DNA of 64,000 nt from Christiangramia bathymodioli (GTDB lineage: Bacteria > Bacteroidota > Bacteroidia > Flavobacteriales > Flavobacteriaceae). A model generated the notes under the pieces. That model searched no databases, was not told the origin of the DNA, and saw nothing but the letters and a program-made list of their open reading frames with translations. How positions within the stretch are numbered: position 1 is the first letter of the stretch; each line of letters begins with the position of its first letter. Positions 1 through 7,456 of the stretch are shown one piece after another. The position numbers and the translations under genes were made by a program. The stretch covers positions 682,048-746,047 of the forward strand of contig SRSL01000001.1 in the NCBI GenBank assembly GCA_009735695.1. Direction: 5' to 3'.

Positions 1-287
1 CAATAGACGACAATTTTGTTGTCTTCTGGAACAGTTTTCAGCATTCCATCTAAAAAGTCTTCTGAAAGAAATTCGGCATTTTTGATATGACTCACCTCGA
101 ATTCCTCCCATTCCCAGGCATCGAGGATCAAAACATTTTCATCCTGTATCTTCTGCTTAAGACCTTCCGCAGAAATATAGGGGACTTCCCCCGAATTATA
201 TCGGCTCAAAACCTTTTCAACTGAATTCTGAGAATGAGCGGGAACAGTGATCAGGATCAAGAAAAATACTGTCAGAAATAGTTTCAT
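1..287 (-). CDS. rhodanese-like domain protein, exported (C-terminus outside window)
   Basis: Only the first 95 codons are inside the window; the frame runs off the left edge. The start is an ATG at 287-285, followed by a hydrophobic leader (MKLFLTVFFLILITVPAHSQ) ending in a likely signal peptidase site, so the protein is probably periplasmic. The mature part has the rhodanese pattern: a strand of the form VLILDAWEWEEFEVSHIKNA, then a final strand ending KIVVYC, where the last Cys (only two of its bases visible) sits at the persulfide-carrying position. Rhodaneses move sulfane sulfur or act as redox proteins; the substrate cannot be told. It lies 10 bases downstream of the arsS-like gene on the same strand, so it is probably in the same transcript. 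Confidence 0.75.
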   Translation of the reverse strand, partial: MKLFLTVFFLILITVPAHSQNSVEKVLSRYNSGEVPYISAEGLKQKIQDENVLILDAWEWEEFEVSHIKNAEFLSEDFLDGMLKTVPEDNKIVVY

Positions 288-297
288 TTTTCAGAAA

Positions 298-1353
298 TTA
301 TGCGACCGACCCCTGGCAACTGCTTCCCGCACCAGCCGTACAGCCATAGCAATGTTGAGAGATCACGATCTCGCGGTCATTTAGGAGGTCTTCGTTATAC
401 TCGCTGATGTGTTTCACCTTACTATTCACCTTAAGTTCCAGCATCTGGTTGAAATCACAATCGTACAGCCAGCCATCCCAGCTTACCGAAATGGTATTGG
501 TACACATCACGTTTTCCACGGCTGCCGGGTTATAAGCCTCGACCAGCGCATACATATAATCCTCGTAATTGTCTGATGCGATCAAATATTCCAGGAATCG
601 GCTAATAGGTAGATTGGTAATGGCGAACAGGTTATCGAATTCAATATTGAAATCCTCCTTGAGCGCTTTTTTAAAATCCCTTTCCATCGAAGCCTGATCG
701 GTTGGCAGAAAAGCCCCGGACGGATTATAGACCAGGTCTAATTTCAGTTTGCTGTCTTCCCTGGCATAACCAACTTCATTCAGCATCTGAAGGGCTTTGA
801 TAGATTTATCAAAAACCCCGTTCCCACGCTGTTTATCGGTTTTCTCCCTTTTGTAAAAAGGCAGCGAGGAAACAACATGAACATTGTGTTTTTTAAAGAA
901 TTCGGGCAAATCGTGATATTTCTTATTTGCCAGGATAATGGTAAGATTCGATCGTACGATAAAATCCTTGATCCCAACTTTGGAAGCTTCTTCCACAAAC
1001 CATCTGAAGTCCGGATTCATTTCAGGTGCTCCACCGGTAAGGTCCAGGGTATGCGCTCCGGTTTTACTAATCACTTCAAGGCATTGCAACATGGTCTCCC
1101 GGGTCATGATCTCCTTTCGATCTGGACCGGCATCCACATGACAATGCGCACACACCTGGTTACACATATAACCCAGGTTGATCTGAAGAATCTCCAGTTT
1201 TTTTGGTTTCAGGGGAAATTTGCCTGTTTCAGCGATCTTATCTTTGAAATAAGGCAATTCATTTTCTTTAAAGATCCCGTTGCTAAGATATTCCAGCTGG
1301 TTAGCCGGACTGGAAAGATCATCTTTCCGAAACTTCAGGGATTTCAATTTCAT
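298..1353 (-). CDS. arsS: arsenosugar biosynthesis-type radical SAM protein ArsS
   Basis: Radical SAM enzyme of the family linked to arsenosugar synthesis (radical SAM/Cys-rich, often a selenoprotein in other bacteria). The iron-sulfur motif CNQVCAHC (C-x3-C-x2-C) is near residue 64-71, followed by the SAM-binding strand DLTGGAPEMNP. The C-terminus is cysteine-rich (MCTN, YDCDF, HCYGCTAGAGSSCQGS), as in this family, where it probably holds further clusters. In the family the enzyme uses SAM to place an adenosyl/ribosyl group on a methylated arsenical; that role here is inference from similarity. I chose ATG at 1353 rather than the TTG two codons upstream. No arsM-type methyltransferase is visible in the window. 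The partner AhpD-like gene starts upstream on the same strand. Confidence 0.82.
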   Translation of the reverse strand: MKLKSLKFRKDDLSSPANQLEYLSNGIFKENELPYFKDKIAETGKFPLKPKKLEILQINLGYMCNQVCAHCHVDAGPDRKEIMTRETMLQCLEVISKTGAHTLDLTGGAPEMNPDFRWFVEEASKVGIKDFIVRSNLTIILANKKYHDLPEFFKKHNVHVVSSLPFYKREKTDKQRGNGVFDKSIKALQMLNEVGYAREDSKLKLDLVYNPSGAFLPTDQASMERDFKKALKEDFNIEFDNLFAITNLPISRFLEYLIASDNYEDYMYALVEAYNPAAVENVMCTNTISVSWDGWLYDCDFNQMLELKVNSKVKHISEYNEDLLNDREIVISQHCYGCTAGAGSSCQGSVA

Positions 1354-1391
1354 ATGCAATTATTTGTATAGTTGGTCGGCAGACCGGGCAA

Positions 1392-1727
1392 CTACATACT
1401 AAGCTTTTTATATTTATTCATCATCTGGACACCATGAACCAGCGTTGCCCCGCTTTCAATGGCTGCTCCGGCATGCACTGCCTCCATCATTTCTTCCTTA
1501 GTAATCCCGCGCTGAAGCCCATCTTTGGTATAGGCATCTATACAATACGGGCATTTTACCACATGCGACACTGCCAAAGCGATAAGTGATTTTTCACGGG
1601 CAGAAAGTGCTCCTTCTTCAAATACCTTTCCGTAATAGTCAAAGAATTTCTTTCCCAGCTCTTCACTCCATTCGGTTATTTCTCCAAATTTCCTGAGATC
1701 GGCCGGGTCATAATAATTTTTAGACAT
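1392..1727 (-). CDS. AhpD-like peroxidase-fold protein associated with ArsS
   Basis: A 111-residue carboxymuconolactone decarboxylase/AhpD-fold protein. The redox motif CPYCIDAYTKDG (C-x2-C with a following histidine-poor segment) lies near residue 58, in the helix pair that normally carries the AhpD active site. The family member that sits beside arsS is annotated as an arsenosugar-associated peroxidase-like protein and in some bacteria has selenocysteine in this motif; here both positions are ordinary Cys codons. It is 38 bases upstream of arsS, same strand, and should be co-transcribed. It probably supports redox handling of arsenic or peroxide, but the exact reaction is unknown. Confidence 0.8.
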   Translation of the reverse strand: MSKNYYDPADLRKFGEITEWSEELGKKFFDYYGKVFEEGALSAREKSLIALAVSHVVKCPYCIDAYTKDGLQRGITKEEMMEAVHAGAAIESGATLVHGVQMMNKYKKLSM

Positions 1728-1778
1728 AAAGATCTTATGGTTTAAAATAGTTACGTAAAAACAGAGCGGATCGTTTTT

Positions 1779-1961
1779 TTAAAGCGTTACCACTCCGGTT
1801 ATCGACAGAATAATAAGTAAAAATACGATAACGATTAGTATAACCACCCATAATTTGGATCGGGATTTGTCGGTACGTGTTTCAGTAGATTGATTTCTGC
1901 TTTGTTCAGTCTTCTTATGGTTTGTAGGCACAGGTGAAGATCTATCTCTTTTTGATTCCAT
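1779..1961 (-). CDS. small single-pass membrane protein, unknown function
   Basis: A 60-residue frame starting at an ATG. The first 35 residues are polar, rich in Ser, Arg, Lys and Thr; residues about 37-59 form one strongly hydrophobic segment (WVVILIVIVFLLIILSI), so the protein would be anchored by its C-terminal end. I recognise no family. It lies upstream of the AhpD-like/arsS genes with a gap of 51 bases and could be part of that transcript. The strict polar-then-hydrophobic layout is what makes me think it is real rather than a chance frame. Confidence 0.5.
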   Translation of the reverse strand: MESKRDRSSPVPTNHKKTEQSRNQSTETRTDKSRSKLWVVILIVIVFLLIILSITGVVTL

Positions 1962-2253
1962 TTTTAATGTCTTTTGAATAGAATTTAAACGAAATATCCT
2001 ACAATTAAAAGTCTAAGTTGAAGATTAACTAAAGCTTTAGATTTTCGGTTTATGATGAATGAATAAAATCTGAATCCTGATTAAGGGGGATAAATAACGT
2101 TTTTCGCATTAGAATTATCTCAAAGAATGATAAGTTTCTACTTGATTGTTAATTTTTTTTCACAAATTTTAATTTTACCACCGTCAGGGACTGAAATTAT
2201 TTGTTAAAAATCCTGTAAATTTAAAATACCCTTAGTTGCAAGATCTTACGAAA
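1962..2253. other. AT-rich intergenic region between divergent genes
   Basis: About 290 bases without a gene, between the small membrane protein (minus) and the AraC regulator (plus). It must hold both promoters, but I could not find a clear TTTG/TAnnTTTG pair on either strand. I see no strong hairpin, tRNA or repeat. Confidence 0.4.
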
Positions 2254-3294
2254 ATGAGAATAGACGTAAAAACCTTACCCGTAAATGAAGTCCTGGAGGA
2301 TATCGCTCAAAGCTTTGGCGCCGAATTAGTGAATAATAGTGGCGAACTAAGCATTGAGATTCCTTCGGAATATGGGGAAGGATATATACGCGGATGCAGT
2401 TTTGATTCAGGAATAGGTTATATAACATATTATTGCCAATTCTACCAGGATGTAGAACTACACTTTTCAATTAGTACGGTACATCCTTTAAAATTTATAT
2501 TTTGTTCGGAAGGATATGTAGGGCATTGTTTCAGCAGTCATGATAAAGTCCACAAGATAAATACTTACCAGAATATAGTGGTAAGTAGTCATGGCTACGA
2601 AGGGCACGTTTTATACTTTAAAAAAGATATTCTTACCCATGTGAGCAGCCTGGAGATCATCCGCTCCATCTTTGCCCACCGATCTAATTACGATTTCAAG
2701 GACCTGGATCCAAATCTGAAGGAGGTCTTCAAGGATGCGGTTTCAGAAAAACAATTCTTTTACCAGGGGAATTACAGCATTAAGGCCGCCGACCTGATGG
2801 ATGATATCAACAATAAGGATTATACCGGTTTCCTGAGAAATTTATACCTCGAAGGAAAAGCCTTTGAAATGCTGGTCATACAGATCGCCCAATATGAAGA
2901 TGACGCCAATGGAGAGAATTTACCGCAGATACTCCGAAGATCGGATATCGAAAAGGTAGATCACGTCGCTAAAAAAATACAGGCAGATATTAGCACCAAT
3001 CCTACGGTAGAGGCTTTAGCCAAGGAAGCCGGCACCAATGTGAATAAACTTCAGGAAGGCTTTAAACATGTTTACAATCTTACCGTGAACAAATACATGC
3101 AACATGTAAAACTAGAAGCCGCCAAAGAAATGCTGATTGATTCTGATAAGAATATTTCTGAGATCGTCACCTCGATTGGTCTCAATAACAGGAGCTATTT
3201 TTCCAAGATCTTCAAGGAAAAATATGGAGTTAGTCCTAAATATTTTCTGAAAACCAGGAAAAACAAGGAAGAAGAGGAAGAAATAGATGGTTAA
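2254..3294 (+). CDS. AraC-family transcriptional regulator
   Basis: About 346 residues. The C-terminal 100 residues are a typical AraC DNA-binding domain with two helix-turn-helix units: the first around VEALAKEAGTNVNKLQEGFK, the second around NISEIVTSIGLNNRSYFSK, ending with the family signature KEKYGVSPKYF. The N-terminal 230 residues are a divergent ligand-sensing part that I cannot assign to a ligand. The ATG at 2254 is preferred over an in-frame TTG at 2236. It is convergent with the anion transporter, so its targets cannot be read from operon context. Confidence 0.88.
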   Translation: MRIDVKTLPVNEVLEDIAQSFGAELVNNSGELSIEIPSEYGEGYIRGCSFDSGIGYITYYCQFYQDVELHFSISTVHPLKFIFCSEGYVGHCFSSHDKVHKINTYQNIVVSSHGYEGHVLYFKKDILTHVSSLEIIRSIFAHRSNYDFKDLDPNLKEVFKDAVSEKQFFYQGNYSIKAADLMDDINNKDYTGFLRNLYLEGKAFEMLVIQIAQYEDDANGENLPQILRRSDIEKVDHVAKKIQADISTNPTVEALAKEAGTNVNKLQEGFKHVYNLTVNKYMQHVKLEAAKEMLIDSDKNISEIVTSIGLNNRSYFSKIFKEKYGVSPKYFLKTRKNKEEEEEIDG

Positions 3295-3314
3295 TCCATT
3301 TTAAAATTCATTTC

Positions 3315-4796
3315 CTAATCCTTCATTAGGTTAAACTTATCTGGAATGATCTCCGGGTCAAAATTCCATAATAACGGAAGTGCCAGGTAGACCATCAGGC
3401 TAAGGATAATGATCGAAATGATATTCATCCAAATCCCGGTTCTTATCATATCGGGAATTCGCAAATGCCCGGAACCAAAAACAACGGCGTTTGGCGGAGT
3501 CGCCACCGGTAGCATAAAAGCACAGGAGGCAGCCAAAGTAGCTCCTACCATTAAAAAATAGGGATGCAGATCTAAAGCTACTGCCATGGGTGCCAGGATC
3601 GGTAACAACATGGCTGTTGTGGCCAGGTTTGAGGTGACTTCGGTTAAAAAATTAACCGCAGCGATCAACACCAAAACTAAAAGGAACAAAGGCAGATTTT
3701 CCAGGTTTACCAGCTGTTCCCCTATCCAGTTCGCAAGACCTGTATCGCTAAAGCCTTTGGCAAGGGCCATACCTCCTCCAAAAAGCAAAATGATACCCCA
3801 TGGAATTTTTACCGCCTCATCCCAGGTGATCAAATTTCTTCCCTTTTCTCCTGAAGGAATCACAAAAAGCAGAACTGCTGCAGTTATTGCAATGATCGTA
3901 TCGTCCAGGAATGGAAGTATGGGCTGAAGCAGATAACTACGACTGATCCAGCAAAAGGCGGTCACCCCGAAAACGAGCAACACTCTTTTCTCCTGAACAG
4001 ACATGCTCCCAAGTTCTGCAAGAAGCCGCCTGATTTCTTTTTTACCTCCCGGCAGCCTGCTTCCGCTAAAATTAAAAGCCTTTGTTGTGAGGTATTTCCA
4101 GCAAATAAATAGAAGAATAATTGAAATTGGCAATCCAAGTAAGAGCCATTTCAAAAAACTGATCTCAATTCCATATAATTCCTGGACTATTCCTGCCAGC
4201 ACAAGGTTAGGGGGTGTTCCAATAAGAGTTGCAATTCCACCTATTGAAGCCGAATAAGCTATAGCCAGCATCAGGGCTTTTCCGAAGATCTCATTTTCGT
4301 TTTCTACGGTTTCCGGATTGTCTTTTAACTGATTGATGATGGCAGCACCTATGGGCAACATCATTACCGAAGTGGCCGTATTCGATATCCACATCGATAA
4401 AAATGCCGTGGCGATCATAAAACCAAGAATGATGAATTTGATATTGGTACCAATCAGATTAATAATATTTAAGGCGATTCGTCGATGCAGGTTCCATTTT
4501 TCAATAGCTAAGGCCAGGATGAATCCACCCAGGTAGAGAAACACGTATTTGTGACCGTAAGCCGCAGTAGTTGTCCCGATATCTATTGAACCTGTTAGCG
4601 GAAAAAATATAATGGGAAGCAATGCCGTTACCGCAATTGGAATCACCTCAAAAACCCACCAGAGAGCCATCCATAAAGTTACGCCCAGTACATCGAAAGC
4701 AGCTTCAGGCATATTTCCTGGAGGCTGTAAAAATTGTATGATAGTAAACAGAAGCGGACCGGCAATACCTGCCACCTGCCTGGGATGAATTTTCAT
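3315..4796 (-). CDS. SLC13/DASS-family sodium:anion symporter
   Basis: A 493-residue inner-membrane protein with about 11-12 hydrophobic segments. It has the two Ser-Asn-Thr type substrate and sodium-binding motifs of the divalent anion:Na+ symporter family: ISNTATSVMMLPIG near residue 136 and TEVTSNLATTAMLLPIL in the second half, plus the TPPN motifs IGTPPNLVL and VATPPNAVVFG. This family imports dicarboxylates such as succinate, or sulfate, with sodium; the substrate here is not decided by the sequence. The gene stands alone, convergent with the AraC gene and divergent from the GLPGLI operon, with which it shares a 160-base promoter region. Confidence 0.9.
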   Translation of the reverse strand: MKIHPRQVAGIAGPLLFTIIQFLQPPGNMPEAAFDVLGVTLWMALWWVFEVIPIAVTALLPIIFFPLTGSIDIGTTTAAYGHKYVFLYLGGFILALAIEKWNLHRRIALNIINLIGTNIKFIILGFMIATAFLSMWISNTATSVMMLPIGAAIINQLKDNPETVENENEIFGKALMLAIAYSASIGGIATLIGTPPNLVLAGIVQELYGIEISFLKWLLLGLPISIILLFICWKYLTTKAFNFSGSRLPGGKKEIRRLLAELGSMSVQEKRVLLVFGVTAFCWISRSYLLQPILPFLDDTIIAITAAVLLFVIPSGEKGRNLITWDEAVKIPWGIILLFGGGMALAKGFSDTGLANWIGEQLVNLENLPLFLLVLVLIAAVNFLTEVTSNLATTAMLLPILAPMAVALDLHPYFLMVGATLAASCAFMLPVATPPNAVVFGSGHLRIPDMIRTGIWMNIISIIILSLMVYLALPLLWNFDPEIIPDKFNLMKD

Positions 4797-4854
4797 AATG
4801 GTGAAATTGACAGCGGAATTTATAAAATAAGGCTTAAATTCGGCTTCTTATCTA

Positions 4855-4900
4855 AACCTATTTTTTTAGTTTTATAACTATTTTTATAGTTTTTTCTTTG
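4855..4900 (+). promoter_or_regulatory. alternating inverted half-sites overlapping a putative promoter
   Basis: Alternating half-sites lie about 10 bases apart: AACcTA (4855-4860), TAGTT (4867-4871), AACTA (4876-4880) and TAGTT (4887-4891). The last two pairs make exact palindromes (TAGTT-N4-AACTA and AACTAT-N4-ATAGTT). A possible -7 box TTTCTTTG at 4893-4900 (consensus TAnnTTTG) with TTTT 19 bases upstream would put the palindromes inside the promoter of the GLPGLI operon. The half-sites are seen; the operator role is inference. Confidence 0.4.
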
Positions 4901-4956
4901 GAGAAGTATAAAATTTATGCAACTTGCTCTCACAAACCATCTAATTTTCATCAATC

Positions 4957-5787
4957 ATGAAACTGAATTTGTTTATTTTATTCCTTCTGAACCTGGTTTT
5001 CATTCCGTTACATTCCCAGGAACATGAACTGGAATATAAAATCACCTACCAGTTAACGTATAAACCAGACTCCACCCAGACGGAAAACAGGACAGAAACG
5101 ATGTGGTTATTTAGCGGGACCGAGGCTTCATTATTCCTGAGTGCCGGCCAGGCGCTCAAAGATTCCCTGAAACAGAATGCAAATCTGGCAATGATCGGCA
5201 GCCAGCAATGGAAAGAAAAAACAAAGGCTACCAAAACCGATTTTGATTTCAGGATCTATAAGGACCGGGAAAAAGGTATGCTACATCATGCCGAAAAGAT
5301 TTTCCAGGACAAGCTTTTTTACACCCAACCGCTAAGCCAGATTTCCTGGAATATGGAGCAGGAGTCCAAAGAGCTTTTTGGATATTTGGCTCAGAAAGCC
5401 ACCACCAGTTTTGCGGGCAGGGAATATATTGCCTGGTTCACTCCAGAGATTCCCATAACCGATGGGCCCTACAAGTTTTCTGGTTTACCGGGACTTATCC
5501 TGCAACTCGAAGATGCTGCTCAGGATTACATTTTTAGCTTTACAGGCCTCGAAAAATTAGAAGACCCGATAAGGATTCAGGTGCCACCGGCAACTTACCA
5601 GGTATCAGAAAAGGAGGATTTTTTAGCGCTCAAGGCTCGTTTTGAGGAAGATCCTATTAAATATGTTAATAATTACGTGGGTTCTGGTGGAAAAACCATC
5701 AGAATTGAAATGCCAGAGTCCAAAAAAAAGAGATTAAAGAAACAACGCGAAGCGGAAATGAACCGCAATCCCATAGAACTAAAGTAA
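4957..5787 (+). CDS. GLPGLI family protein, copy 1
   Basis: A 276-residue exported protein with an N-terminal signal peptide (MKLNLFILFLLNLVFIPLHSQ). The family-defining segment YKFSGLPGLILQLED is near residues 171-185, preceded by the conserved AGREYIAWFTPEIPI. The family is found almost only in Bacteroidota and has no proven function; members are probably periplasmic or outer-membrane associated. It is the first gene of a plus-strand operon, with copy 2 starting 3 bases after its stop. The C-terminus is very basic and ends RNPIELK, an ending also seen, with small changes, in copies 2 and 3. Confidence 0.9.
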   Translation: MKLNLFILFLLNLVFIPLHSQEHELEYKITYQLTYKPDSTQTENRTETMWLFSGTEASLFLSAGQALKDSLKQNANLAMIGSQQWKEKTKATKTDFDFRIYKDREKGMLHHAEKIFQDKLFYTQPLSQISWNMEQESKELFGYLAQKATTSFAGREYIAWFTPEIPITDGPYKFSGLPGLILQLEDAAQDYIFSFTGLEKLEDPIRIQVPPATYQVSEKEDFLALKARFEEDPIKYVNNYVGSGGKTIRIEMPESKKKRLKKQREAEMNRNPIELK

Positions 5788-5790
5788 AAT

Positions 5791-6618
5791 ATGCATAAAA
5801 TTATCGGAATCATTTTAAGCCTGTTCGGTTTGATTGCTTATTCACAGGAAAATGAGTCTAGCTTTAATTACAAGGCGATCTACGAGCTCACTTATCATCC
5901 TGACTCCACTAATCTGGATTTAAAAAGATCGGAAAATATGGTCCTTTATATAGGAGACCATAAATCCCGATTTTCCAGCCACGGAAAGGCCATAGAAGAT
6001 TCTCTGATGCATTACCGTGATCGAAATAATAAAAGCATGGCAGCTTTTTACCGTATAAGGGAACAAACTCCCACAACCGAATTCGATTACAATCTGTTCA
6101 AGGACCATGAAAATGAGGAAATCTGGTTCATTGAAAAGATCTTTAAGGATAAAGTTAAATACCGCGAAAAACTTGAATCACAAAACTGGACGATCACCAC
6201 TGAAACAAAAGAAATTGCCGGCTATACGGCAAATAAGGCTAGCTGTAAATACAGAGGCAGGAATTACACTGCATGGTTTACCCCACAAATCCCGATAGCC
6301 GAAGGACCTTATAAATTCTACGGATTACCCGGCCTAATTGTTGAGATTTATGATGACCCACAGGATTATCATTTCCAATTAAAAGGATTTCAGCAATTAG
6401 AGCCGGCAGTTAGTCAGATCCTCGAGGAAGAGGATTACCTGCAGGTAAAGCGGGAAGATTTCGAAAAGATCAGGGACAATTTTAAAAGAGATCCGCTAAG
6501 CGCAATGCGAACCGGAGGGATGAAGATCCACTGGAGTGATGAAAGAGAAATGGAGGCGAAAAAGGAATTTAGGGAGAAATTCAAAAGAGAGAATAACCCG
6601 ATAGAACTCGAAAATTAA
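5791..6618 (+). CDS. GLPGLI family protein, copy 2
   Basis: A 275-residue paralogue of the preceding gene, with signal peptide MHKIIGIILSLFGLIAYSQ and the family motif YKFYGLPGLIVEIYD, preceded by RGRNYTAWFTPQIPI. It ends NNPIELEN, matching the ends of the neighbours. The three-base gap to copy 1 and ten-base gap to copy 3 show one transcript. Function is unknown. The clear divergence between copies (same layout, many substitutions) suggests that they are maintained separately and are not a recent assembly duplication. Confidence 0.9.
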   Translation: MHKIIGIILSLFGLIAYSQENESSFNYKAIYELTYHPDSTNLDLKRSENMVLYIGDHKSRFSSHGKAIEDSLMHYRDRNNKSMAAFYRIREQTPTTEFDYNLFKDHENEEIWFIEKIFKDKVKYREKLESQNWTITTETKEIAGYTANKASCKYRGRNYTAWFTPQIPIAEGPYKFYGLPGLIVEIYDDPQDYHFQLKGFQQLEPAVSQILEEEDYLQVKREDFEKIRDNFKRDPLSAMRTGGMKIHWSDEREMEAKKEFREKFKRENNPIELEN

Positions 6619-6652
6619 GGAGCCAGATATGGCCCAAAAACTTAATTCTATA

Positions 6653-7456
6653 ATGAAATACCTATTTATCGCTCTTTACTTTTTTCCACTTCTATGTTTC
6701 TCCCAAAACGAGCTAATAGACCGGTTCAACTACCAGGTGATCTATAAACTGAACTTCCAATTAGACTCTACTGATATCGGCTCAAAAAAATCAGAATATT
6801 TGATACTTTATATAGGTGACGATTTTTCCCAGTATATAAGCAGGGCAAAAACACTTTCAACTAAATTAGTTAGGAAAGGTAATACCGCGCATATGGCGAA
6901 TTCAGCATTAACTAATTTTCACTACCAAATTTTGAAGAGTTATCAGCAGCAGAAACTTTATTATGTGCTTAAGATCCCTAACACTAATAATGAGTTCTAT
7001 TAAGCCCAGGAATCAGATCTATTTGATTGCCAGTTCGAAAATGAAACGAAAATGATAAAAGAATATAATTTACAGAAAGCTACTACTTTCTTCGCTGGTA
7101 GAGATTATATCGCATGGTTCACGACAGAAATACCGATCCCCGATGGTCCGTATAAATTCAATGGCTTGCCCGGGCTGATACTTGAAATTCATGACACGCA
7201 AAACTCCTGGAACTTCGAATTATTTGGGTTTAAAAAATTGTCCCTTAAAAAGAATTTTGAGGCAGAACCAACAAAATGGATAGAAACCACTCAGGAAGAT
7301 TTAGCTGAATTGTTCTATAGGTATCGTCAGAATCCTATGGGGTATGCACCCAACCCCAACGTAAAAATTGATCCCGAAGTGCACCAGAAGTATACCAAAG
7401 TTTTTACCGAAATGCTCGAAAAGGAAAATAATTCTATTGAATTGGAAAAGGAATGA
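6653..7456 (+). pseudogene. GLPGLI family protein, copy 3, interrupted by one in-frame stop
   Basis: Read as one frame from 6653 (or ATG 6629) to 7456, this is a third paralogue of the same length as copy 2 (275 codons counted from 6629), with signal peptide MKYLFIALYFFPLLCFSQ, the segment AGRDYIAWFTTEIPI, the motif YKFNGLPGLILEIHD and the ending NNSIELEKE. The only defect is a TAA at 7001-7003; codons on both sides stay in the same frame and continue to align with the other copies (...EFY, stop, AQESDLF...). No insertion or deletion is needed. It is therefore a nonsense mutation, a sequencing error, or (least likely) readthrough. The stop of this frame overlaps the start of the barrel gene by ATGA, so loss of translation here could lower expression of the next gene. 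Confidence 0.8.

Noticed and set aside
877-1371. 164-codon open frame on the plus strand
   Set aside because: It lies fully antisense to the arsS-like gene, whose motifs are clear; the translated sequence shows no recognisable domain.
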